Assembly: GCF_014647495.1 (NCBI RefSeq)
Contig: NZ_BMPH01000010.1
Span: forward strand, 1 to 64,000
DNA length: 64,000 nt
Reading direction: 5' to 3'
DNA from: Glutamicibacter protophormiae
GTDB lineage: Bacteria > Actinomycetota > Actinomycetes > Actinomycetales > Micrococcaceae
Of the stretch, positions 26,683 through 35,429 are shown piece after piece (position 1 is the stretch's first letter; the number at the start of each line of letters is the position of its first letter). The translations under genes were made by a program, and so were the position numbers. The notes below the pieces were generated by a model. That model was not told where the DNA came from. It ran no database searches and was given only the letters and a program-made list of their open reading frames with translations.

Positions 26683-27189
26683 ATGTCATCGCAATCAGAG
26701 CAGACCTACGGTACCGATCTCGACGAAATTGATCGAATCATCATCGACGAGCTGGTCGCCAATGCGCGCATCTCCAATGCGACGCTGGCCCAGCGTGCGG
26801 GCATCGCCCCGTCGACGGCGCTGCTGCGCACCCGCTCGCTGGTGGAGCGCGGCATCCTGACCGGCTACCACGCCGAGGTGTCGCTGCGCAGCGTGGGACG
26901 CACCGTGCAGGCGCTGATCTCCGTGAAGCTTCGGGTCCACGACCGCGAGAAGATCGACACCTTCGTCGACCGCATCCCGCAGCTGCCCGAGGTGCTGTCC
27001 ATGTTCCACGTCTCCGGCGGCACGGACTACCTGCTGCATATCGCGGTCAGCTCCACCGAAGCGCTGCGCGACTGGGTGCTGGACAACCTGGCCACCGACG
27101 AGTCCGTGGGGCATACCGAAACCACGCTGGTCTTCGCGCACCATCTGGGCCACCGCGGCCCGCTGCCTTCCGGGGAAAGCAGCCTCTAG
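26683..27189 (+). CDS. Lrp/AsnC family transcriptional regulator
   Basis: A 168-residue regulator: an N-terminal winged HTH (LDEIDRIIIDELVANARISNATLAQRAGIAPST, residues 13-45) and a C-terminal AsnC ligand-binding/oligomerisation domain (HVSGGTDYLLHIAV). It probably responds to an amino acid. It is convergent with an unrelated membrane-protein gene through a strong bidirectional terminator; its regulated target is not evident from the neighbours. Confidence 0.93.
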   Translation: MSSQSEQTYGTDLDEIDRIIIDELVANARISNATLAQRAGIAPSTALLRTRSLVERGILTGYHAEVSLRSVGRTVQALISVKLRVHDREKIDTFVDRIPQLPEVLSMFHVSGGTDYLLHIAVSSTEALRDWVLDNLATDESVGHTETTLVFAHHLGHRGPLPSGESSL

Positions 27190-27254
27190 GCACTGATGCC
27201 CGGGGGCCTTCAGGCTCCCGGGGCGCCGCCGTGGCGCAAACTCCCCCGCACGGC

Positions 27255-27293
27255 AAAAAACCTGCGCCCCCTGAAGGGGAACGCAGGTTTTTT
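27255..27293. terminator. Bidirectional Rho-independent terminator
   Basis: A6, then CCTGCG-CCCC, loop, GGGG-AA-CGCAGG, then T6: a hairpin flanked by A-run and T-run, so it works on both strands. It separates the Lrp gene (+) from the membrane-protein gene (-). Confidence 0.93.
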
Positions 27294-27309
27294 CTGTTGA
27301 CTGGCGGCG

Positions 27310-28167
27310 CTAGGCGCGGCGGCGCTGCATGACCGCATCCAGGTTCAGGCGGGCCTTGGCCGAAGCCGTCTTGTCCGGGGCCGGAGCCTCGGTGCGCGGC
27401 GCGGCGGTGTCCGCGCCGGAGGACTCGGCGGCAGATGGTGCGGCGGAGGCCGGCGGCTGGATCGCGGCGTCCTTCGCCGCAGGGGCCAGCTTGGCCGGAA
27501 CACTGGCCACGGCGGCCTGGTCCTCGGCGGAGACTTCCGAGGCGATGCGCTTGGCATCCTCGGAGGCCTTGAGGCTGATCTGCTTGCTCGGACGCAGCGG
27601 CTCGGAGACCGGCAGCGGTTCCGGGGCCACGCGGGCGGCTATTTCGCGGTGGGTGGCCTCGCGCACCTGGACGTAGGTGGGGCGCGGCACGTTGGTCGGC
27701 TCCCAGGTGTCCGGCTGCTTCACGCCGCCGAAGCCATGCGCCACGCGCAGCGCCTCGGCGCGCAGCTCGTCGGCGGTGATCGCCGGGGCGCGGCGGGCGG
27801 AACCCGGACGGGCGTCGAAGACCTCGTCGTCGCCCTGCTTGCGGACCAGCACCGGGGCGGCGCCGTCCTGGATCGCAGGGGTCTGCATTGCGCGCTCGCG
27901 GGTGGCCTCCAAGGTGGCCAGCAGCTTGCGGTTGCGGTCGCGCACTGCAAGCATGCGCAGCGACGCGAAGGAGCCCAGCCCGGCCAGGAAGAAGATCCCG
28001 ACCCAGCCGAAGGTCAGCGCGGTGAACGGTGCGAGAACCAGGCCGACGAGGGTGGCTACGACGGCCAGCAAACCCACCAGGGCGAGGGACAACCGGCCAT
28101 AGCGCACGCGAATCCTGAATTCAGAGACAGCCTTCGCCTGCGAAGCGCTCTGTGACGTGCCGGCCAT
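27310..28167 (-). CDS. Membrane protein with Ala/Pro-rich cytoplasmic tail
   Basis: A 285-residue protein with two closely spaced hydrophobic helices near the N terminus (about residues 28-75: LALVGLLAVVATLVGLVLAP and GWVGIFFLAGLGSFASL) followed by 200 mostly polar residues, ending in an Ala/Pro/Ser-rich stretch. No enzymatic motif was seen. Similar proteins occur in Arthrobacter as conserved hypotheticals. The gene is monocistronic between a terminator and a GNAT gene. Confidence 0.8.
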   Translation of the reverse strand: MAGTSQSASQAKAVSEFRIRVRYGRLSLALVGLLAVVATLVGLVLAPFTALTFGWVGIFFLAGLGSFASLRMLAVRDRNRKLLATLEATRERAMQTPAIQDGAAPVLVRKQGDDEVFDARPGSARRAPAITADELRAEALRVAHGFGGVKQPDTWEPTNVPRPTYVQVREATHREIAARVAPEPLPVSEPLRPSKQISLKASEDAKRIASEVSAEDQAAVASVPAKLAPAAKDAAIQPPASAAPSAAESSGADTAAPRTEAPAPDKTASAKARLNLDAVMQRRRA

Positions 28168-28350
28168 GTGGTTCCTCCATCACCGATAGGTTCGGTCAAA
28201 TTCTGCGGGAAACCGGATACGGCTTCTCGACTCAACACTATGCAACCGATGAACCGGTCACCCGCACTTGCGCAGGCGTGTTGCAAAGTTTTCGTGCACG
28301 ATGTGCCACCTCAGAAGCGCATTGACGGCTTCCGGCCGGATTTGGCGGCT

Positions 28351-28968
28351 TTATTCGTAGATGCGTTCGATCATCGGCGCCGCCAGCTCCTCGCGGTTCA
28401 GCGCGAAGGTGCGGTGGTCGCGCCACTGCCCGTCGATGTGCAGGTAGCCGCGGCGCAGCCCTTCGTCGCGGAACTTCAGCTTGTCCACCACCCGCAGGCT
28501 CGCCGTGTTCTCCGGGCGGATGTTGATTTCCAGCCGGTGCAGGCCCAGCGCACCGAAGCAGTGGTCGACGACCAGCGCGCAGGCCTCCGGCATCAGCCCG
28601 TACCCGGCATGGGACTGGTCGATCCAGTAGCCGATGGACGCGGTGCGCGCCGCGCCCCACTGCACCCCGCTGACCGAAACCTGCCCGATGATCGGCGGGT
28701 TCGCGCTGTGCAGCTGCGGCAGCGTGAGCACCCAGGCGTAGCCGGTGCCTTCCCGCGCGGCGGCGTGCTTCAGCCCGACCATGTCCCGGTAGGTCAGCAC
28801 CTCGGGCGGACCCACGGGGTTGGTGGGGTCCCAGGGCTTGAGCCACTTCGCATTCGCGTAGCGCAGCGCGGACCACTCGGCGGCGTCGGACAGTTTCAGC
28901 TGGCGCAGCACCAAACGCTGCGAGACCAGATCCGGAACCGCGACCCTGCCGCGCCAAAAGCCTTTCAT
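28351..28968 (-). CDS. RimJ/RimL-type GNAT acetyltransferase
   Basis: A 205-residue GNAT protein of the RimJ/RimL group: SQRLVLRQLKLSDAAEW at the start, GYWIDQSHAGYGLMPEA with the acetyl-CoA loop, and LEINIRPENTASLRVVDKLKF at the end. Members acetylate ribosomal protein N termini or small molecules. The ATG at 28968 is the family-like start. It is divergent from the formyl-THF cyclo-ligase gene. Confidence 0.9.
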   Translation of the reverse strand: MKGFWRGRVAVPDLVSQRLVLRQLKLSDAAEWSALRYANAKWLKPWDPTNPVGPPEVLTYRDMVGLKHAAAREGTGYAWVLTLPQLHSANPPIIGQVSVSGVQWGAARTASIGYWIDQSHAGYGLMPEACALVVDHCFGALGLHRLEINIRPENTASLRVVDKLKFRDEGLRRGYLHIDGQWRDHRTFALNREELAAPMIERIYE

Positions 28969-29061
28969 GGGTTTAATGGTATCCGCCGCGCGGCCCCGGA
29001 CGCGGCCGCTGCGCGTCATACACGCCCCGGCGCGGGCGGCGCAGTGAGTACAGTGGGTGCC

Positions 29062-29718
29062 ATGGATGCACAAAGCTCACCGTCCGCCGTGCCGGCCGAT
29101 TCCGCCGCCGCGCGCTCCGGCGCCTTTGCCGAGTCGAAAAAGGCCCTGCGCACCGCCATCCGCACGGCGCGGCGTGCACTGCCGGACGAGGTCCGGGCGC
29201 AGCGCTCGGCGGCCATCTCCGAGGCGGTGCGCCGCTACCTTGCCGACCTCGCCCCGGTGGTGCGCACCGTGGCCGCCTACTGCTCCGCCCCGGACGAGCC
29301 GGACACCGAACCGCTGCTGGCCGCGCTGGCCGCCGACGGAATCCAGGTCTACGTGCCGGTGTGCGAACCGGAATACCAGCTGTCCTGGGTGCGCTGGGTC
29401 CCGGGCGTCGAGCTGGTGCGCAGCCCGCGCGCCCCGGTCATGGAGCCGGTGGGCCCGAGCAGGGGCCTGGAATTGTTCGACGAGGTCGCCACCTTGTTCA
29501 TCCCGGCGCTGGCGATCGACGCCGACGGGCTGCGGCTGGGCCAGGGCGGCGGCTACTACGACCGCTTCCTGCCGCGGCTGGAGCAGTTCCCGGTGCAGGT
29601 GGCCGCGCTGGTGTACGACGAGGAGCTCGTGGCCTCCGGGACCTTCTCCGTCGCACCGCACGACATGCCCGTGGACCTGGTGATCACCCCCGGGGGGGCC
29701 CGCCACTTCCTGGACTAG
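29062..29718 (+). CDS. 5-formyltetrahydrofolate cyclo-ligase
   Basis: A 218-residue protein with the family motifs KKALRTAIRTARRALP at the start, VPVCEPEYQLSWVRW, FIPALAIDADGLRLGQGGGYYDRFL and a final APHDMPVDLVITP. It converts 5-formyl-THF to 5,10-methenyl-THF with ATP. The start at 29062 begins a short low-complexity leader. The SAF-domain protein gene follows on the same strand; in many actinobacteria a small FmdB-type zinc-ribbon gene lies between the two, but I see no room for one here. Confidence 0.93.
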   Translation: MDAQSSPSAVPADSAAARSGAFAESKKALRTAIRTARRALPDEVRAQRSAAISEAVRRYLADLAPVVRTVAAYCSAPDEPDTEPLLAALAADGIQVYVPVCEPEYQLSWVRWVPGVELVRSPRAPVMEPVGPSRGLELFDEVATLFIPALAIDADGLRLGQGGGYYDRFLPRLEQFPVQVAALVYDEELVASGTFSVAPHDMPVDLVITPGGARHFLD

Positions 29719-29794
29719 CGCTTCCCCCGAGCGCTTTTCCCCAATCCGCCCGGCCGCGCGGCGCCACGCGCCGCCCCGGGTGTGCACTGGATGC

Positions 29795-30490
29795 ATGAAG
29801 CACCCATCCGCGCGCCGCGCCCCGGCGATCCCCCGGCCCCGGGTCCGCCCGGTGCGCACCCGCAACGAGGCGCTGCGCCGCTACCGGCGCCCGCTGGCCG
29901 TCGCCTTCCTGCTGCTGGCCGCCGCGGCCGCCCTGAACGTGCTCTCCTCCGGGCAGCTGGCCCAGCGCGAAGTCGTGGTGGCGGCTACCGACCTGGCCGC
30001 CGGGGCCGTCATCTCCCCCGCCGACGTGCAGCTGCAGCGGATCCCGGCGGACCCGGAGGACCACCGGCTGCTGACGGACCCACAGGAACTGGTGGGCCAG
30101 CGGCTGGCCATCGCGGTCCCCGCGGGCACCGCCCTGCGCAGCTACCTGCTGGTCGGCCCGCAGCTGCTGGCAGGCAGCGCCCCGGGCACCGTCGCGGTCC
30201 CCCTCCGGCTGAGCGATCCGGCCGCCGTCGGCCTGCTGAATCCGGGACAGCTGGTGGACATCGTGCTCACCACCGGCGACGGGTTCGAGCAGCAGATCCG
30301 TTCGGAAACCATCGCCCGGGGCGTGGCGGTGCTGTGGGTTCCGGTGGCCGAGCGCGGCGAGTTCGGCATGCTCTCCGGAGGGCCGTCCCCCGGCGAGGGC
30401 ATCATCGTGGTGGCCGCCGCGGCCAGCCTGTCCGACGACCTGGCCGGCGCGGTCTCCCGCGGCAAGGTCTCCGCGGTGCTGGTCAACTAG
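29795..30490 (+). CDS. SAF-domain membrane protein (CpaB/RcpC-like)
   Basis: A 231-residue protein with a basic N terminus, one membrane helix (PLAVAFLLLAAAAALNVL, about residues 32-50), a SAF domain (VVVAATDLAAGAVISPADVQLQRIP) and a CpaB-like C-terminal domain (LVDIVLTTGDG, IIVVAAAASLSDDLA). CpaB/RcpC proteins belong to Flp pilus assembly, but no pilus genes are here; in Micrococcales the gene commonly follows the formyl-THF cyclo-ligase. The start is ATG 29795 or GTG 29780. Confidence 0.82.
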   Translation: MKHPSARRAPAIPRPRVRPVRTRNEALRRYRRPLAVAFLLLAAAAALNVLSSGQLAQREVVVAATDLAAGAVISPADVQLQRIPADPEDHRLLTDPQELVGQRLAIAVPAGTALRSYLLVGPQLLAGSAPGTVAVPLRLSDPAAVGLLNPGQLVDIVLTTGDGFEQQIRSETIARGVAVLWVPVAERGEFGMLSGGPSPGEGIIVVAAAASLSDDLAGAVSRGKVSAVLVN

Positions 30491-30592
30491 CCTGCCGCGC
30501 GCGGGCAGCGCAAAGCCCGCCGGTCCCCTGCGTGGTGCAGGCGGTCGACGGGCTGTTCTGCGCTGGGCTGCGCTGTGCTGGGCGGTGCTGGG

Positions 30593-30916
30593 CTAGCCCC
30601 AGTGCGGGGGTTTTTCGCGTTTCATCGCTTCGGCCAGGTCCTCGGCGGCGTCGCCCCACAACAGGGGGTCGTCGTCCTTGGCACGCAGGCCGGCCAGCGG
30701 ATCCCGGGTCTGCTTCGCCGGGCGGGCCGCGTCCGCTATCGCGTCGGCCGGACGCGAGTTCGCGGCGGATTCATCCACCGAGGCGGAGTGCGGCACCGGG
30801 GCGTAGCGCCCGGTCAGCTGCACCCGGGCCTGCAGGTGCTGCGGCGGGGCGATGACCCGGGCGCGCTTTTTCCTGGGTGCCGGTTGCGGTGCAGCGCCGG
30901 GTTCTGGATCGGCCAT
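30593..30916 (-). CDS. Small hypothetical protein coupled to the giant ATPase
   Basis: A 107-residue, proline- and alanine-rich, basic then acidic protein (PRKKRARVIAPPQH near the start, LWGDAAEDLAEAMKREKPPHWG at the end). No known domain. Its ATG directly follows the TAG of the 1423-residue ATPase gene (TAGATG), so translation is probably coupled and a shared function is plausible. The C-terminal tail is the part most likely to be conserved. Confidence 0.72.
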   Translation of the reverse strand: MADPEPGAAPQPAPRKKRARVIAPPQHLQARVQLTGRYAPVPHSASVDESAANSRPADAIADAARPAKQTRDPLAGLRAKDDDPLLWGDAAEDLAEAMKREKPPHWG

Positions 30917-33900
30917 CTACTTCGAGCGCTCCGTGTCCGCCGGCTGGGTGCTGGCCGGCACCGGCTTCGGGGTGGCGCCGTCGGCCTTGGCTGCGGGAGC
31001 CGCGTCCTTGGCCTGCGCGTTCTTCGAGCCTGCATCACCGGACCCGGCGTCCGCGGCCGCCGGGGCTTCGGCCCGCGGGGCTTGGGCCTGCGGCGTCCCG
31101 GCTGCGGCATCGGCAACAGCCCGGTCGGCCTTCGGCTGCTCGGCCGCCTCGGCCGCGGCCTCCGGCAGGGTCCCCTTGGCGGGCTCGGCGGTGACCTGGC
31201 TGGCGCGCACCGGCGGGGCCGCGGCCAGCGAGGCGCGCGACTGCCCGGCAGCGGCGGCCGGCGCGGACGCTGGCTTGAGCTGCAGGTAGCGGGCCAGCCG
31301 GTCGGTGACCGCGCCGGGATCGGTGAACACGTCGATGGTCCACAGCGGCACGTAGCGCCAGCCGTGGTTCTCGAAGAAGTCCGGGCGCAGGCGGCTGCGC
31401 TCGCGCACGGTCAGCCCGGCGTAGTGCTCGGTGCCGTCGTACACCACGGCCAGCGGGCGGATCTCCTGCCCGTCGACGTCGAAGGCGTGGGCGGCCAGGT
31501 CCAGCACGCCGCGGTAGTCCTCGGAGACGATCGCGCCGCGTTCGCGCAGGCGGCGGGCCAAATCGGAGACCAGCGCGTCGAAGCGCGGGTGCGCCCAGGT
31601 GGTGATGGACGAGTCCCCGGCCTGCACGCGGGTGAACAGGTCGAAGAACGCGCCGGCGCCGTGGTGCAGGCGGGAGGCTTCCAGTTCCTCGGGCTGCAGG
31701 CTGGAGACCAGGGTCAGCCGGGTGCGCGAGCGGGTGACCGCCGCGACGAACAGCTGCTCGCCGCCGGGGCGGGAGAGCTCGCCGAATTCGTGCAGGGTCT
31801 TGCCGTGCGGGGTGCGCCCGTAGCCCCAGGCGAAGATCACCGCGTCGCGGCGCAGGCCGATCAGCCGGTGCACGGTGGTGACCACGAACGGCTCGTGCTT
31901 GGCGCGCAGGTATTCCATCGCGTACTTGTGGTTCGGCAGCTGCACGCGGATGGCCTCCGCGATGGCCGCGGCGTGGCTGCGGTTGGTCGCGATGACTGCC
32001 AGCGACTCGCCGGGACGGGTGGAGAAGTGCTCGAAGACCAGGTCCACGATGCGCGCGACCTCCGCCGCGGTGGTCTGCACGCCGTCGTCGCTGCTGGCCA
32101 GGGCGCCGGTGGCGTCGGGCACGTACTGGGCGCTGAGCTGGCCCGAATGCGCGGCGGTGGCCATGGCCTGCGGCAGCCGGGAGATCGCCGAGTCGTAGTA
32201 GGTGGTGGACAGCTGCTGCACCAGGCCCTCGTCGATGCCGCGGTACACGGTGGACAGGGTGCCGGTGACCAGCACCTTGTTCAGCGCCGACAGCGCGGAC
32301 ACGCCGGCGTCGCGCGAGCCGATGCGGGCGGTGGGGTCCACGGAGACCTCGAAGGGCTTGGGGCCGCCGAGCATCTCGTCGCCGATCGCGATGACCTGGC
32401 GGGAGCGGCGCACCGCGTCGAGCACCTCGCGCAGGGTCAGGTAGTTGGCCTCCAGCAGGATGACGGCGTCGAATTCGGCGTCGTCGGGCAGCGCGGTGCC
32501 CAGCAGCAGCGGCGCGGAGACGAACACCGGGGTCAGCGAGTTGACCAGCGATTCACCCAGGTTCAGCACCTTGGCGATGGAGGCGGTGTTGTCCTTGAGC
32601 ATTTCGCGCAGGGCGCGGGAGGCGGCGCGGTGGTCGGCCAGGGCGGCCTTCCAGTTGCGGGCCAGCCGCCAGCGGATGCGTTCGGGCCCGGCGGCGATGT
32701 GCGCGCCGTCGGCCAGCCGGTACTCGGCTTCCAGCTTCTCCAGCTTCGCGCCGTCGTTCATGGCCAGGAAGTCGTCGCCGGAGATCATCGCGTCCAGCAC
32801 TGACTGCCACCAGGACAGCTCCAGCTCGGCGTCCACCGCGTCGGTGTCGATCTGGCGCTGCGCGAAATCCTCCAGCAGGTCGCCCAGCCCGGCTTCGGAG
32901 AGCTGTTCGGCGATCAGCGTGCGCTCGGGCAGCTCGGCGAGGTCTTCCTTGCGGTCCACCAGCGCGGCGATCAGATCCAGCAGCTGCGTGATCGGCATTT
33001 CGCGCAGGCTGCCGCCGGCGCGGGCCGGCAGCATCGAGGAGAGCTTGTCGATGCGCGCCCCGGCGTCGTGGTAGCCGGCTTCAACGTCCAGCAGCCCGCC
33101 GGGGACCTGCGGGTTGCGCTGGGAGGTGGCGTAGGCGCGCCAGGCGTCGCGCTGCACGGCGACGGCCTGCAGCGCGGACTGCAGATCCGGCACGTGCATG
33201 CCCGGGCGGACGTACTCCTTGGCGATCTTGCGCAGGCGGGAGCGGACCAGCGAGCCCATCTCCACGCCGTGCTCGCGACGCCACGCGCTGGTGGCGGTGG
33301 CGGCGATCAAATCGTCGATGTCGCCCTCGAAGATGTCGGATTCGAACTTGTCCAGCGAGCCGCGCACGGCGACCAGCAGGGCCAGCTGGTCTCCCCACTT
33401 GTCGTAGCTGTCGTCCAGCCGGATCTGGCTGCGTTCGGCGATCTTGAGCATGTGCTCGTGCAGGATCGGCAGGTCTCGGCCCAGGCCGCTGGCCAGGCTC
33501 AGCGCCTGCGCGGTGGCTTCCTGGTTGCGCAGCGGCGCGCCGTGCCACGGGCTGGTGGTGTGTTCGCGGGAGAACGCGCCGAGCTGGGCGGCGCGCTTGA
33601 GCTGCGCGGCGACGTGGCCGCGCTGGCCCATGGAGTCCAGCACCGAGCGCTTGAGGCGCACCGTGGTGGACGGCGCCGGGTTCAGCGCGGAGAGCCGGGC
33701 CAGCTCTTGCATCGCCTGGTACGGCGAGCAGCCCCAGCGGCTGCGCACCGAGTGCAGCGACTTCACGTGCTCGTGCAGCGCGTGGCGCGATTCGCGCAGG
33801 CGCTTGAACAGGTTGCCCAGCTGCGGTTCGGTGGCGCGTTCGTTGCGCAGGATGGCCCGGGTCAGCTGCTTGCGGACCGCGTCCGGGTCCTCGTTCGGCT

Positions 33901-35188
33901 CCAGCAGCAGACTGGCCGCGTCAAGCTTCGCGTTGAAGCGCTCGACGAATTCCTCCGCGGCGGTGCGCTGCTCGGCGATGACCAGCACGCGCTTGCCCTG
34001 GGCGGCCAGCACCGCGGCGGCATTCAGCGCGGTCTGCGTGGCGCCGGTGCCGGCGGCGGCGTTGATCGCCACGGATTCGCCGGCGGCGATGTATTCGAGC
34101 ATGCGGGACTGCGACTCGTCGGCGTCCAGCAGGTAGAGCTCGTCCTCGGGGTCGCGCTCGTCCGAGGACTTGGCCAAGGTGGAGTCCCCGGTGTGGACCT
34201 TGCGGTTGGCGCCGGGCGCAGGCTGGCCGCCGCGCACCACGGGCTCGTGCGGGCGGCGTGGACGGGCCGAATCCTTGATCAGGTTCTTGACCCGGCGCAG
34301 GCGCGATCCGGTGTCCCCCGGCTCCTCGGACTTGGCGCCGGCCTTCGCATCCTCCTTGGCCGCATCCGTTGCCGCTTCGTCGGCAGCGGAGGCGTCGGCG
34401 TTCTTTGCGGCGACCAGGTTGGCCAGCGCGGTGGAACCCTTGGTGGCTTCGGCGACCCTGGCGGCGCGCTCGGCCAGCTTCTCGTTGTCGGCCTGCCGGA
34501 TCAGGGCCTCGATCACCGGGTGCGGGCCGTTGAGCTTGGCCGGGTCGGCCGGGTCGATGAGGTCGGAGAAGGTGGACAGCAGCAGGCGGTGGCCCACAAC
34601 GACGCCGGGCACCTCGGAGACCAGGTGGCGCAGGGCGTCCATGCCGCGTACCGGGTCGAAGCGGGCAATGGAATAGGCGGCGGCGTCCACCGCGGCGACG
34701 TCGATCTTCGCGTGGTGATCGGCCTCGAACTGGCGCACGAACGCCGGGGAGATGGTGGCTCGTCCGACCAGCTGGACGTCGTAGTCGTCGGTGTCCACGT
34801 GCTTGGACAGGGTGATGCGCCCGAGCATGATCGGGGCGGAGACCGGTTCGCTCTTGCCCTCGTGCACGGCGCGCCAGTTGGCGACGCCGGCGGCCAGGTA
34901 GCCCACGTCGATGCCGCGCTCGTCCCACAGCTCGCTGATCTTGGAGGACAGGGCGCGGGCGGTGCGCTTGGCGGCTGCGTACTGCTCCGCGTCGTGCAGC
35001 AGGGTGGACAGGCGGGTGCGTCGACCGGCCAGGAACTGGGCCAGTCCCGAGGGGTTGGCGTGCGTGATGTCGATGCTGTTGGACGTCGACGGGGCGAACC
35101 TCAAAGTGGTGTCGGCCCCGGCGCTTTGCCCCAGGGATTTCACCCAGTCGGCTACCCGATCCGCAGCAGCATTCTGAGCACTGGTCAC
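30917..35188 (-). CDS. Giant SF1-helicase-like protein with C-terminal MTES_1575-type nuclease domain and degenerate Walker motifs
   Basis: A 1423-residue protein. An N-terminal region of about 300 residues is of unknown fold; a charged linker follows; then an SF1-like core begins with YIAAGESVAINAAAGTGATQTALN at about residue 368, where the Walker A lysine is replaced by alanine (GTGATQT). The presumed Walker B is AVILLEAN, lacking the usual D-E. Late motifs VTTVHRLIG and FVAAVTRSRTRL are recognisable. The last 180 residues (VLDLAA, PLAVVYDG, RERSRLRPDFFENHGW, PLWTIDVF) match the Vsr-like nuclease at the end of DUF4011/MTES_1575 helicases. The GTG at 35188 has AAGGGA upstream. Linked to the 107-residue gene. 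Confidence 0.83.
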   Translation of the reverse strand: MTSAQNAAADRVADWVKSLGQSAGADTTLRFAPSTSNSIDITHANPSGLAQFLAGRRTRLSTLLHDAEQYAAAKRTARALSSKISELWDERGIDVGYLAAGVANWRAVHEGKSEPVSAPIMLGRITLSKHVDTDDYDVQLVGRATISPAFVRQFEADHHAKIDVAAVDAAAYSIARFDPVRGMDALRHLVSEVPGVVVGHRLLLSTFSDLIDPADPAKLNGPHPVIEALIRQADNEKLAERAARVAEATKGSTALANLVAAKNADASAADEAATDAAKEDAKAGAKSEEPGDTGSRLRRVKNLIKDSARPRRPHEPVVRGGQPAPGANRKVHTGDSTLAKSSDERDPEDELYLLDADESQSRMLEYIAAGESVAINAAAGTGATQTALNAAAVLAAQGKRVLVIAEQRTAAEEFVERFNAKLDAASLLLEPNEDPDAVRKQLTRAILRNERATEPQLGNLFKRLRESRHALHEHVKSLHSVRSRWGCSPYQAMQELARLSALNPAPSTTVRLKRSVLDSMGQRGHVAAQLKRAAQLGAFSREHTTSPWHGAPLRNQEATAQALSLASGLGRDLPILHEHMLKIAERSQIRLDDSYDKWGDQLALLVAVRGSLDKFESDIFEGDIDDLIAATATSAWRREHGVEMGSLVRSRLRKIAKEYVRPGMHVPDLQSALQAVAVQRDAWRAYATSQRNPQVPGGLLDVEAGYHDAGARIDKLSSMLPARAGGSLREMPITQLLDLIAALVDRKEDLAELPERTLIAEQLSEAGLGDLLEDFAQRQIDTDAVDAELELSWWQSVLDAMISGDDFLAMNDGAKLEKLEAEYRLADGAHIAAGPERIRWRLARNWKAALADHRAASRALREMLKDNTASIAKVLNLGESLVNSLTPVFVSAPLLLGTALPDDAEFDAVILLEANYLTLREVLDAVRRSRQVIAIGDEMLGGPKPFEVSVDPTARIGSRDAGVSALSALNKVLVTGTLSTVYRGIDEGLVQQLSTTYYDSAISRLPQAMATAAHSGQLSAQYVPDATGALASSDDGVQTTAAEVARIVDLVFEHFSTRPGESLAVIATNRSHAAAIAEAIRVQLPNHKYAMEYLRAKHEPFVVTTVHRLIGLRRDAVIFAWGYGRTPHGKTLHEFGELSRPGGEQLFVAAVTRSRTRLTLVSSLQPEELEASRLHHGAGAFFDLFTRVQAGDSSITTWAHPRFDALVSDLARRLRERGAIVSEDYRGVLDLAAHAFDVDGQEIRPLAVVYDGTEHYAGLTVRERSRLRPDFFENHGWRYVPLWTIDVFTDPGAVTDRLARYLQLKPASAPAAAAGQSRASLAAAPPVRASQVTAEPAKGTLPEAAAEAAEQPKADRAVADAAAGTPQAQAPRAEAPAAADAGSGDAGSKNAQAKDAAPAAKADGATPKPVPASTQPADTERSK

Positions 35189-35328
35189 GACAGTTATTCC
35201 CTTCACTGAACCGGCCTTGCAGCGGCGCGCGCTCACGCGCTACACCTCTATCTAACGTAGTGCACGCGCGGGGCAGAACACCGGCGCGAAACACGTTTTA
35301 AGCGTGTGAAGCGGAACCCGGGCGGTGA

Positions 35329-35353
35329 GCCGCGGCGCATGACGCGCCGCGGC
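35329..35353 (-). terminator. Hairpin between guaA and the giant ATPase gene
   Basis: Perfect ten-base arms (GCCGCGGCGC at 35329-35338 with its complement at 35344-35353) around a five-base loop, about 75 bases past the guaA stop. There is no T-run, so terminator status is probable rather than sure. Confidence 0.5.
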
Positions 35354-35429
35354 CCTTCGCATGGATTCCGCTTCGGGTGCCCGGGCTGCGCCTGGCGGCG
35401 CGTCCGGGTCCGGCACAGCTAGTTGCCGG

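Noticed and set aside
30575-35209. Plus-strand frames of 742 and 713 codons
   Set aside because: Antisense to the giant ATPase; composition Gly/Val/Gln/His-rich as expected of shadows; no motif.
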